Shown here: piece by piece, positions 49,889-60,354 of the stretch
Position numbering within the stretch: the first letter of the stretch is position 1
Layout: each line of letters starts with the position of its first letter
From: Acheta domesticus
Taxonomy: Eukaryota; Arthropoda; Insecta; Orthoptera; Gryllidae
Reading direction: 5' to 3'
Length of the DNA: 64,000 nt
Assembly: GCA_031308135.1 (NCBI GenBank)
Contig: JAHLJT010000631.1
Location: 215,707,773 to 215,771,772 of the forward strand
Notes under the pieces: model-generated
The model's input: the letters and a program-made list of their open reading frames with translations, nothing else
What the model was told of the DNA's origin: nothing
Databases searched by the model: none
Program-made: the position numbers and the translations under genes

Positions 49889-50471
49889 TCCTTTTTGTTG
49901 TGTATTGGTAACCTGTTACTCCAAGACTTCATAGTAGCCTTGAGGAACTCTGTAACTCAAAAATGAAAATAATAGATCACTATGGTCCTTAAACTGAAAT
50001 CCTGTAGTGCACTGTTAAAGGTCTTCGGATAGTCAATGCAGTCAATTGAACTATTGAAGCTCAAATTATGTTTTCGTTTCCTTACATCATTGTAGATGAC
50101 TTTATTGAATTGCATAATTTCCTTACAGCCACAGGAACCTTTACGACATCCTTTCTCTTCAACTGGCAATAGATATTTCTTTTTTAGGTGTCTGTACATT
50201 TTGTTAGCTATGGTTTCTTTTATAACTTTGTACCTAACTGGCAACAAGTGATTGCCTGTAGTTCTCCGTCAAATAATTGTGTACATGATGCCGCATGTGA
50301 TCCATTCCGGGTGTTCTTTTGGGTTTCTTCGTGGGATTGTCTAGGTGGGATCTTCGCCCCGGCATCATCTATGGGAGTGGAGAGAGCGGGGATATAATAA
50401 ATTATCTTTCGTCAATTGGTTTTGTTGTGTTCATTTTTTTACATAATGTAGATTTTGGCGGTCTTTTTTTA
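49889..50471. other. Spacer between repeat copies i and j
   Basis: About 580 bases without family sequence. Open frames at 49957-50247 (minus) and 50188-50397 (plus) have no recognised similarity. Confidence 0.45.
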
Positions 50472-52190
50472 CTTTCCCGTATACGTACGTATACGATGTA
50501 ATATATACATAGTATAGGGAAAGGTATATAACGCTGCGCGAAAAAATGACCAATTTTTGCCAGAAAAAATTCATTGCTGGGCCGTGATAACTAAAAACTG
50601 GATAAATCCAATTGCTGCGTTAAGGAAAAAAATCCTCTAACACGTGGTGTTGGCAGAATCCCTGTTTTGTCTTTGATACTGAAAAACAAATTGAAACAAA
50701 ACGTCCGTCCGTCCGTTTGTCTGTCCGTCTGTCCGTCTGTCCGTCTGTCCGTCTGTCCCACTGTCCGTCTGTCCGTCTGTCCGTCTGTCCGTCTGTCCGT
50801 CTGTCCGTCTGTCCGTCTGTCCGTCTGTCCGTCTGTCCGTCCGTCCGCCCGTCCGGTGTACGTGAACAACACTAGCGTCTAAAGTGTGCATACGATTTTT
50901 GCAAATTGAAGAAACTCCTATCAATCTGGCCTGAGTCGAAGCTCTGAGATTTTGAAAAACATTCATTAATTTTTGAGGGTACTTTACATGAAGCCCCTCG
51001 GACATTTTCAAAATTTTCTCAAAATCGGCTTCAAATTTTTTCTTTAAATTTCTTGTAACAATGGAGTAAAGTACTCTTATTAAAGTGGCATATGTCCGAT
51101 TTTCAAGGTTAACTCTGAATTTTCGAAAATTGCAAAAGTTTAATTTTATTCGGCGTCTTCCTCCAACTACAAAATTGCAGATAGAGATTTTTCCATTAAA
51201 TAAAATTTGATCTTCATAGTGAGTTCTTTCTTTAAGGTCATGTACATTTTTTTGAAAATATTAGTCCTTTTCGTGCAATATTGCGTGCAATATGTGCAAT
51301 TAAAAAAAATTAAAAACAAGATTTTCTCAAAAACGGCTCCAAATTTTTCATTTAAAATTTTCGTATGGATAGTGCTAATGTACTCTAAGAGTTGACATAA
51401 ACGCCATATTTATCTATTCTTTCGTTTTTTCAAAAATTGCAAAATTGTATTTTTTTGACTTGTCTCTCACGTGGTTAATATTACATTAGCGGCGATTTGT
51501 CCACATTATTATATTAATGAGTATATGTGCTTTAAATAGTGTCAGGTAAAGTTTCTTGAGAACCCAACCGTTTTCTGTGAAAAGTAGCTCAAAATTCCGC
51601 GTTTTCAGAAACGCTTAAACGCCATTTTCTGATAAAGCGCTTCAAATCCTTTCTTCAAACTTTTGGGACGGATAGTGCTAATTGCACTCTTTAATATGAC
51701 GTGAAGTTTAGTTTGAGATATTTTTTGCTTTTTTCAAAATTTCACAAATGCAATTCATTTCAACGATCTCTTACATTTTTAATATGCACATTACCAGCAA
51801 TTTGTAAACATTATTACATCTGTGAGTGTATGCGCTTTAAACGATTTCAAATTAAGTTTTTTGAAAACTCAAAAATTTATCTGCGAAAAATAGCTTCAAA
51901 TTTTGCATTTTTAGTTGCGCTTAAACGCCATTGTCTTAACAACAGTTACAATTTTTTAAAAGAAGAATTGCCGTTTTGGACGAAGTTTCTTTAATATTCT
52001 AAAATTAATATTTCCGTTCTACCATTAGGAAACAGAAAAATTAATAAAATGTGACAAAATGTACTTTGTGCTGAGATAGATGGCAGCTGGCAAGTGTGTG
52101 TGGCAATTTGAAATAGCTTGCCCCGACCGAAGGAAACAGAAAACTAATACGGGAAAGTCTGTGCCATTCTGTAGCACTACTAGTTTTTAC
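50472..52190 (+). repeat. Palindrome-ended repeat family, copy j (type copy)
   Basis: The clearest full copy, 1.72 kb. It has a 52 base palindromic head (CTTTCCC..GGGAAAG, 50472-50523), the conserved TGCGCGAAAAAATG block and an expanded tetranucleotide array (50701-50855). Then come four divergent modules whose TTCTC-A-GGCTCCAAATTT-like starts fall near 51015, 51322, 51625 and 51930, about 305 bases apart. The tail is CATTCTGTAGCACTACTAG. No protein frame is conserved between copies. Confidence 0.85.
50701..50855. repeat. (GTCCGTCT)n microsatellite
   Basis: About 150 bases of alternating GTCC and GTCT tetranucleotides inside repeat copy j. All other copies carry a shorter version at the same place. 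Frames reading through it (VCPSV or TDRR repeats) are artefacts. Confidence 0.95.
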
Positions 52191-53271
52191 AACAGATGAA
52201 GAATGATAATACAGTGAAGGATGGTAGGGTAACAAATGACCTTCCCTTGACTGCAACAGAGAGGAGTTGCGAAGATTGCACGAATGTTAACTAGTGGTGC
52301 TACAGAATGGCACAGACTTTCCCGTATTAGTTTTCTTTTTCCTTCGGTCTCGGCTAGCTATTCGGAATTGCCACATACTCGTGCTAACTGCCATCTATTG
52401 CCGCCCAAATTACATTTTTTCGACATTTTCTTATTGGTTTTCTACTGGTAGGACGGAAACATTAATTTTAGTATATTAAAGAACACAAAAACCTAGTCGT
52501 AAATGACAATTTTCTTTTAAAAATTATGTGCCGTTTAAAAGAAAATTGCGTTTTAGCGCTACTAAAAGTGCGAAATTTGAAGCTCATTTTCACAGAAAAT
52601 GTTTGAGTTTTCAAAAACCTTCATTCAAAGTATTTTGAAGCACATTTACTCACAAATACAACAGTGTTTACAAATTTCTGGTAATGTGCATATTAAAAAT
52701 ATGAGAGATCATTCAAAAAATTATATTTGTGTAATTTTTGAAAAAAACAAACAAAAAATAACTCAAAATAAACATCACGTCATATTAAAGAGTGCAATTA
52801 GCACTATCCTTCTCAAAAACTTTGAAGAAAAAATTTGGAGCCATTGATGAGAAAATGGACTTTGAGCGTTTCTGGAAATGCGGAAATTTGAGCTAGTTTT
52901 TACAGAAAACGGTTGAGTTTTCGAGAAACTTTACTTGACATTATTTAATGCACTTGAACTCGTAAATATAATAATGTAAACAAATCGTCACTAATGTAAA
53001 TATTACCGACGTGAGAGACAAGTCAAACAAAATTACATTTTTGCTGTTTTTGAAAAAACAAAAGAATAGTGCAATATGGAGTTTTTGTCATCTCATAGGA
53101 TACATTTATAACTATTCATACCAAAACTTTAAAGAAAAAAATTGGAGCTGTTTTTGAGAAAATCTTGCTTTTGTATTTTTTAAAAATTGCCGAATTTACA
53201 CGCAATATTGCGCTAAAAGTACTAAAATTTTAAAAAACGTACATGACCTTAAAGAAAAAAGTCGTTATTAA

Positions 53272-54991
53272 CCTTTTAGCGACCGAGTTTTTTTCCTTCT
53301 GCACTCCCTGCGGTACCGACTTTTTTAAATAGACAAATTTGCTTGACCCCAGTGGAGGTTTAACTGCGGCGAGCGATGACAGCTACCCCGAAGTGTTGAA
53401 AGTCTTTGTTGATAGAGATTTAAAGGGCTTAACTGAGTAAGACAGTATCCACTTTTCCTCTGCAAAATTAAGTAATATTTTGAGCAATGATCCTATTAAT
53501 TTTTTCTACTAATTTTCATTCTTTACTCCACCCACCGAGCCTGAGCAACGAAGTTTTCAGCATTTGATGTTTAAATTGCTTTTATATTTAGTATGTTTTA
53601 AAATTTTTAAAAATATTTCCCACTTGCAAATAGGTAACCTACATAATACTTTATGAAAATCAATTACAAAGTTGGAATTTGAAGAATCTATTTTTCAAAT
53701 TAAGAAATATTTTTAAAATATTCTAAGTAGCCGTTTAGGATATTGAATCTATATAAAACTATGAAAAGTATGATTTTTTCAAAATTTTCAAAGTAGTTTG
53801 GGAAAGTAAAAAAAATAAAAATTATTTCTAAAAATGTAAAAGTATTTTATGATCCTTAATATTATTTTAAATGCGTAAGAAATGTATTTCGTCATGGATC
53901 ATCATGATAAAGCTAAATCGTAGTGATTTAGTATCTTGAACGGAATCAATGCACAAAGATGGACAGCTTGATCGGAGCTGAAAATGTTTAATTATATTGG
54001 CATGGATCATATAATTCTAATGATTATTGGCATGGCGCATCATCTTCCAGACTGGACACAGACGCACAGTCACTGTCACTGTCCAAAAGTAACTCAATTT
54101 TGCAAGTTGTTAGCGATTGTTCTCGACAAACCATTTTTACTTCAAAAAGCAAACGACCCAAGCGCATGCAGCAACTCTTAGCAGAATACGACTGCGATCG
54201 CCCAAGTGAGAAGCGTAGGCCGAGGCGGGTTTGATATGACTGGGGTTTGTGACAGGAGATAGTAAACAGTGAAGCGGTACATATAAGTACAAGGGACTAA
54301 AGAAGAAAGGCGCCCTAACAAAAGAAAAGCTTTGATAAGCTGAAGAGATATCTACGTCGTTAGTTTATGCCAATACAATAAAATATCAAGACACTGCAAA
54401 TAATACAATACAATACATAACAAAATATGAAAACAAATTTATTTCACTGTCGTAAACTTGATTTTACCCTATTGTTATCTGCTACTGTAGAAAAAAAATC
54501 TTTCTAGCACAATTTAATTATTATATACGAAGTTAATATATTATGAAACAAATTTATGAACATTATATGTATATGCCATACGAAACCCAAATTCCGTTAT
54601 AAATTGCAAACAGAACTCTTCTATTCTTGCTGTGGTATGTGATCTTATTGTGATTTTATTGCCGTTAGAGCGGCGTCTCCAGGCCAATGTTTGACTGGCG
54701 ATTAATATTCTCCTATGTTTCTCACGCTGCGGCGCACTGTAGAAGCATGAAATGTCAGAGCAGATCACGTTTCCTCTTCGCGCCTCAAGACCGTACTCCG
54801 TCAACACATCCCTGCCGGATGCGTAGGCCGGAGCGCCGAACGTGAGAATCGCGGCGCCGCTGCTTGTCACCCGTCAGCAAGCGATAGATAAGGGCCGTCG
54901 CACGCCTCCGGAGGTCAAGCGAAAAAGATCCCATTGGTACCGCTGGGTTGAAATGCTCTGGGAAACCTCTTTCCCATTAGTCTTTAAAAGG
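53272..54991. mobile_element. piggyBac-like element, 1.72 kb, with TTAA duplication
   Basis: Flanked by TTAA at 53268-53271 and 54992-54995, with CCTTTTA / TAAAAGG ends. Removing it rejoins the palindrome-ended repeat at a TTAA in the right place, judged against the undisturbed copy near 36320-36400. Inside there is a transposase remnant on the minus strand. The ends differ from the 624 bp element, so it is another family. Confidence 0.85.
54024..54134 (-). pseudogene. Transposase N-terminal remnant of the 1.72 kb element
   Basis: A 36-residue frame ending in a stop, with LLLDSDSDCASVSSLEDD, the acidic serine-rich stretch common near the start of piggyBac transposases. No catalytic domain follows in any frame. 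The open frame at 54541-54870 (minus) inside the same element is unrecognised. Confidence 0.45.
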
Positions 54992-55639
54992 TTAAGAACA
55001 AATTTTATTTGAAGTATATATCTCTATCGGCAATTTTGTAGTTGGGAGAAGACGCCGAATAAAATTCAAACTTCTTCTCTTCAATCTTTATCTTCAATTT
55101 TGTAATTCCAGAAAGACGCCGAAAAAATTTTAAACTTTTGCAATTTTCGAAAAATCAAAGCTATCCGTGAAAATTGAACCTATGCCACCTTAATAAGTAT
55201 ATTTTACTCTATTCTTACAAGAAATTTAAAGAAAAAATTTGGAGCCGTTTTTGAGAAAATTTTGAAAATGTGCGGAGGACTTCATATAAAATACTCCCAA
55301 ATTTTATACAATCTTTTTCAAAATCTCAAAGCTTTGACTCGAACCAGAGCGACTGGTGAATATCCATTCAGGAAGAAATCGAACGTATGGTTTTGGCGCT
55401 ATAGCAGTGTTCACAGGCGGACGGACAGACGGACGGACGGACCGACGGACGTTTTCCTTTCAGTTGGTTTTCGGTATCAAAGACCCACAATAGAGGGGTT
55501 CTGGTCACACCACTTGTTAGGGGATTTCTTTTGTTAATTTAGCAACTTTTTTTTCACTTTTCCGTTATCACGGCCCGGCAACGAATTTTTTTCTGGCGAA
55601 AATTTGCCATTTATTCGCGCAGCATTGCATAACTTTTTA

Positions 55640-57017
55640 CTTTCCCGTATACGTACGTATACACGGAGTGATATACGTAGTATAGGGAAAGTTATGTAAT
55701 ACTGCGCGAAAAAATGGCGAATTTTCGGCGGAAAAAAGTTAATTGCCGGGCCGTGATAACGAGTAAGTGGATAAAACAAGTTGCTAAATTAAGAAAAAAA
55801 ATCCCCTAACACGTGGTGTAGCCAGAAACCCTGTTTTCTAGGTCCTTGATACCGAAAACTCAATTGAAAGGAAAACGTCCGTCTGTCCGTCCGTCCGTCC
55901 GTCCGTCCGTCCGTCTGTCCGTCTGTCCGTCTGTGAACACTGCTAGCGCCTAAACCATACGTATGATTTCTTCCAAAATGGATATTCCCCGGTCGATCTG
56001 ATTCTAGTCAAAGCTTTGAGATTTTGAAAAAGATTCTTCAAAATTTGGGGGTACTTTACATGAAGCCCCCCGGGGATTTTCAAAATTTTCTCAAAAACTG
56101 CTCCAAATTTTTTCTTTAAACTTTTAGCAGGGATAGTGGTAAATGTACTCTATCAATGACATAAAAATCATTTTGATCTATCGGTTGGTTTTTTCAAAAA
56201 TTACAAAAATGTAAATTTGTTTACTTGTCTCTCACGTCGTTAATATTTACATTATCTGCGATTTTTTCACATTATTATATTTACGAGTATATATGCTTTA
56301 AATAATGTCAAGTAAAGTTTCTCGAAAACACTACCTTTTCCTGTGAAAAGTAGCTCAAATTTCGTCATTTTCAGAAATGCTCAAACGCCATTTTCTCGTA
56401 TATGGCTGCAATTTTTTTCTTGAAACTTTTGTAACAGATAGTGCTAATTACACTCTTTAGTATAGCGTAAAGTTTATTTTGAGTTATTTTTTGTTTTTTA
56501 AAAAATTATATAAATGTAAATTTTTTGAAAGATCTTTCACATCTTTAATATGCACATTATCCGCAATTTGTAAAGATTATTATATTTGTGAGTGTAAGTG
56601 CTTTAAATAACTTCAAATAAAGTATTTTAAAAACTCAAAAATTTTCTGTGAAAATGAGCTTTACATTTCGCATTTTTAGTAGTGCTAAAACGCCATAACT
56701 TAAACGGTCTTAAACGGCACATAATTTTTAAAAGAAAATTGCCATTTACGGCTAGGTTTTTGTGTTCTTTAATATTCTAAAATTAATGTTTCTGTTCTAC
56801 CAATAGGAAACCGAAAAATTAATAAAATGACAGAAAAATGTACTTTTGGCGATGATAGATGGTAGCTGGCAAGAAAGAGTATGTGGCAATTCCGAATAGC
56901 TAGCGAAGACCCAAGAAAATAGAAAACTAATACGGGAAAGTCTGTGCCATTCCGTAGCACAACTAGTTCTATACTACGTTTATTACTCCGTATATATGTA
57001 CGTATACGGGAAAGTAA
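55640..57017 (+). repeat. Palindrome-ended repeat family, copy l, with inverted second head
   Basis: A 52 base palindromic head (55640-55691), a (CCGT/CTGT)n array near 55878-55933, modules and the tail CATTCCGTAGCACAACTAG at about 56950. It is followed directly by an inverted head sequence (56967-57017, ending GTACGTATACGGGAAAGTAA). The unit is therefore bounded by inverted heads of about 50 bp. Copy k meets it head to head with only one head between them. Confidence 0.8.
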
Positions 57018-57975
57018 AAGCATGTTTCTATAAGATCTGACATTGCTTCTTATTTTATAATTTAAGAAGATTCATTTGATGCATATTGAGCCATTTAAAC
57101 TAACTGTTGGCTCCATTATTCTAAACCGAACCCAGTCAGTTCTCTGAATGGCAGCAACAATAACCTCACCATCCTTGAGTGGATGACAACTACAATAAGC
57201 TCACCATCAAGACACTATTATAAATATTTTCCTGATTTTTAAAAATGAGAGGAAATATTTAAAACATGGACGACAAAAATATACGATGGCTGTATAACGA
57301 ACAGTTTATAAGAAATATTTTCACTCTGTGTAATATTTGTTCTGAGGATGCTTTTTTGTCTCTTTTAACTCAGGAATCGTATGTGCCATTTTGTGATTCG
57401 TTAAGTGAATTCAGAGCACCCACAGTGTTAGACCAAGTGAACAATTCTTTCTCTTTACTTTCTCCTTTTCTTTTTATTTTCTCTCTCTTTCTCTTTCTTC
57501 TTTTCCTCTTATTTTGTTTCTTCTTGTCTTTCTTCTTGTAATAATCCGGTCTTTCCTTATCAAATTTCACGCCCCCACATTAGGCTTACCACCGTAATAC
57601 CCCCGTCTTGTTTTTTTTTTAATTTTAAAAATATCTTAATTGGAAACGTGAACGTGGTACATGTTGGTGTCTAGCTCAACACCACGTCCACTGGATGCTC
57701 CTGAAAAATAAGAATAATTACTCTCTGAATTGGTCGTGGGCTGAAAATATCGCTCTACGAGGACTCGGTCGATGGATCTTATACTTACGCTTTGGTTACC
57801 AATAATACAAAGGGAATAATTTTGAAATACCTAATTTATATTGAATGAAACGAGAATTTATATATGCACGTAAGGACATGAAGTGTCGTACGTCTCTTAT
57901 TTTATTCTTAGAAATTTTTCATCAATCTCTTACATGCATTATCATGTTATTTACTTGACAATTAATTTTCCCTAG
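57018..57975. other. Flank of the LTR element, no assigned gene
   Basis: Holds an open frame at 57266-57541 (plus, MDDKNIRWLYNEQFIRNIFT..). Its first part looks protein-like, but the last third is a TTTCT-rich low-complexity run. I do not recognise it and see no splice or promoter support. Confidence 0.4.
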
Positions 57976-59430
57976 TGCGATGTGTCGGGGACCATCGCAG
58001 TCCTCCACCCTTGCGTCACGCCAAATTACCGGACGGCAGGAAAGAACTACGCGCCCCCGAATTAGATATGCCCAGCCGCTCAAGCCCCCCATAAACTTTC
58101 AACTATCAATTATACCCTTTTACTGACAATACCGCGATGCGTCGGGTGACCATCGCACCCTCTCACCCCCGCGTCACGCCAAATTACCGGAAGTTGGAAA
58201 GGGCCACGCGTCCACCGCGACCCGATTTAGTTCCGCCCAACGGCCCAAGTTCTCCAGAAGCCCCTAACAATAAATCTTACCCTTTGTCCAACAATACTGG
58301 ATGATCGACAGCCGGAACAACCATTTTAGCGACTTGGCGATCGCACCCGGCTCAATAATCCTCTAAAAGCCTATAAAATCATCACATGCCAAAGCAGAAG
58401 GGACACGTGCGCGCTCCTCCGGCCTAACAATGCCGGCCAATGAACAACCAGAAGGCACCGTTGATGAAATAGAAGGTTCGAGAAGTTCAAATCCGACCAA
58501 TAAAATCACTAGGCAGGAAGCACGTGAGCACTTTGAGATTTTTTCGAAAAAACGAAAGGGACAGACGGGCGAGCGAAGCCAGAGAGAGGACGGGCGACAG
58601 ACGCTAGAGAGGACGGTCGTGCAGGAGAAGTCGTATGGAGATAGAAACCAACAAGTAAAGTTTTGAGTAGATTAACAGTGGTAGTTAAGAAAGCCACCGA
58701 ATATTAGTCAGTTAATGAAACCTGCGGTAAAAAGGGAACAGCAGCAGTGGGTAAGGCACACACTGAGCCGACCACTGCGAAACTTGCCCGGTCTTCACGG
58801 AATTAATTCCGAATAGCCAAAGTTTGGCTTCGAGCGTCATACGCGGTCCAGGTGTCGTGTGACGGCCTGAGACGCGCGCGAGCATCACGTCGCGACCGCC
58901 CGGTCATCCACCGCCGACGTCCCGTGCGCCGGAGTCATCACCCCGGAGGCAATCGGAGGCCAACCTTGCAACGTTCCGGCGTCGCCTCCTGAGGGTCCGA
59001 CTACACTTCTCCGTCGCTCGGCGAGCAATCCAGTCGCGGTGACATTACCATCTAACATCACAGATTGTAAGTTGTCATCACCATCATTCATTAATCGGCT
59101 ACTAAAGTGACAATAACCCAGCATCAACCTGAACAGTTTCTCTTCGTTTAATTTTTTGAATAAATTAGTCCCCGCCATTTGGTCGGGTGAACCAATTAAT
59201 ACCATAGCAAAGTGTTATTATTCTAAATCTTAAGAAACCACCAAATGCAACCCTTCGACCCAGGGCGCTCACCCCTGAGACGCTCAACGCCGGCGACATT
59301 AAGCAGGTAAGTGGGCATGCGCTTGGCGCCCTTATTAAATAAATTCAGCGCGTGTCCCCTCCTGCGACTTGGGACGACTGTCACACCATAAGTGTGTCGG
59401 CGCCTCCATTTTGTGAGCAGTTCCATCACA
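57976..59430 (+). repeat. 5' LTR (right edge inferred)
   Basis: Starts TGCGATG. The right edge is taken as ..CATCACA just before the first primer-site-like sequence near 59436, giving about 1.45 kb, which is long but consistent with the 3' copy running off the window. A TATAAAA lies at 58372-58378 and AATAAA at 59159-59164, giving plausible U3, R and U5 parts. An open frame at 58430-58666 lies within it and is probably not a gene. Right boundary uncertain. Confidence 0.7.
58372..58378 (+). promoter_or_regulatory. TATA box of the LTR promoter
   Basis: TATAAAA preceded by GC-rich U3 sequence. The identical copy in the 3' LTR lies at 63941-63947. Transcription would start about 25-35 bases downstream. 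Confidence 0.6.
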
Positions 59431-59745
59431 TAAATTGGACGCCCAACGTGGTTGTTTTTATACGAATAATTGAGCTTGTGTAGACTCAGATCATAAATTG
59501 GACGCCCAACGTGGTTGTTTTTATACGAATAATTGAGCTTGTGTAGACTCAGATCATAAATTGACACCCAACGTGGTTTTCTATTCACGAATAATTGAAC
59601 TTGTGTAGCGGGCATCTCATAAATTGGTCGCCCAACTTCGTTTGTTTTTTCACGTATAATTCAGCTTGTGCAGCGTGCGGAGCATAAATTGACACACAAC
59701 GTGGTTTTTAACAAGTATTTTACTTTGTGTTACTCGCACCTGTGT
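59429..59745 (+). repeat. Five tandem 63-65 bp units with primer-binding-site-like motifs
   Basis: Units start with CATAAATTG at 59429, 59492, 59555, 59618 and 59683. Units 1 and 2 look identical over 63 bases; later ones diverge. Each begins with a version of TTGGACGCCCAACGTGG, close to the standard tRNA-Lys primer site (TGGCGCCCAACGTGGGGC) but with an extra base or substitutions. They occupy the place just downstream of the LTR where the primer site belongs. Confidence 0.85.
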
Positions 59746-60354
59746 ATTTCTTATTGAACTCACTAATTCTTTCTTATCCATTTTCCGTTTACGCTTGCTC
59801 AATTATTGCCCAACTGAAGATTGCATTTGGTTTTAATGTGTGTTTCTTTTGATATTTTGTATTTTATGAGGTTTTCAATCACTTTGCTTGCGTGTGAGAC
59901 TTAAATTTTATATTGAACTTCCGGTAATTTTTACATATTTTGTATCAGTGAATGCTCAGAGTATTACAGTGATTCTCATAACTTAGAAGCCCAAAGTGTA
60001 TTTATAAGAACATTTCACTCTCTTTTCAGACGCATAATTTCATTTTATTGTTATTTTCTTTTTACAATTTTTTAATGCGTCATATAGTGTTTAAGTGTGG
60101 TTAATTGAACTCTATTTTATTTTTTTCCTTTTTCATTATACGTGCTATTTCCGTCACGTAACAATTATATGTTTACTTAATAGTGTTTACTTTCTATTTG
60201 AAATTTTATGTTTATTTCTCAGTGTTATCCTCTAACATTTCATTGTGTGTGTTTTGTACTTTTCTTTTTATTGTGTTTGATTGTGTACTCATGTGTAACG
60301 CGCTGTAGGCGTCATTATCGTACTTACGTCACTTCGAGGATTGCTCGCTCCACG

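Larger units (their letters stand above)
52289..55639 (-). repeat. Palindrome-ended repeat family, copy k (reverse)
   Basis: Starts with the reversed tail ACTAGTGGTGCTACAGAATG at 52291 and runs backwards through the modules to the GGACGGACGGACCGACGG microsatellite near 55429-55449 and the reversed 5' block ending CGCGCAGCATTGCATAAC near 55633. It is split by a piggyBac-like insertion (53272-54991). Only 100 bases separate its tail from that of copy j, so the two are tail to tail. Confidence 0.8.

Noticed and set aside
50591..51011. Open frames on both strands with TDRR or VCPSV peptide repeats
   Set aside because: They run through the (GTCCGTCT)n microsatellite; a non-multiple-of-three repeat without stops gives open frames automatically.
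59429..59745. Regularly spaced repeats resembling a CRISPR array
   Set aside because: Units are directly tandem with no unique spacers, lie in a retrotransposon leader, and the genome is eukaryotic.
60208..60354. 49-residue N-terminal extension of Gag
   Set aside because: Hydrophobic, Cys-rich and T-rich in DNA like the leader; composition changes sharply at the ATG at 60355, which has a good start context.
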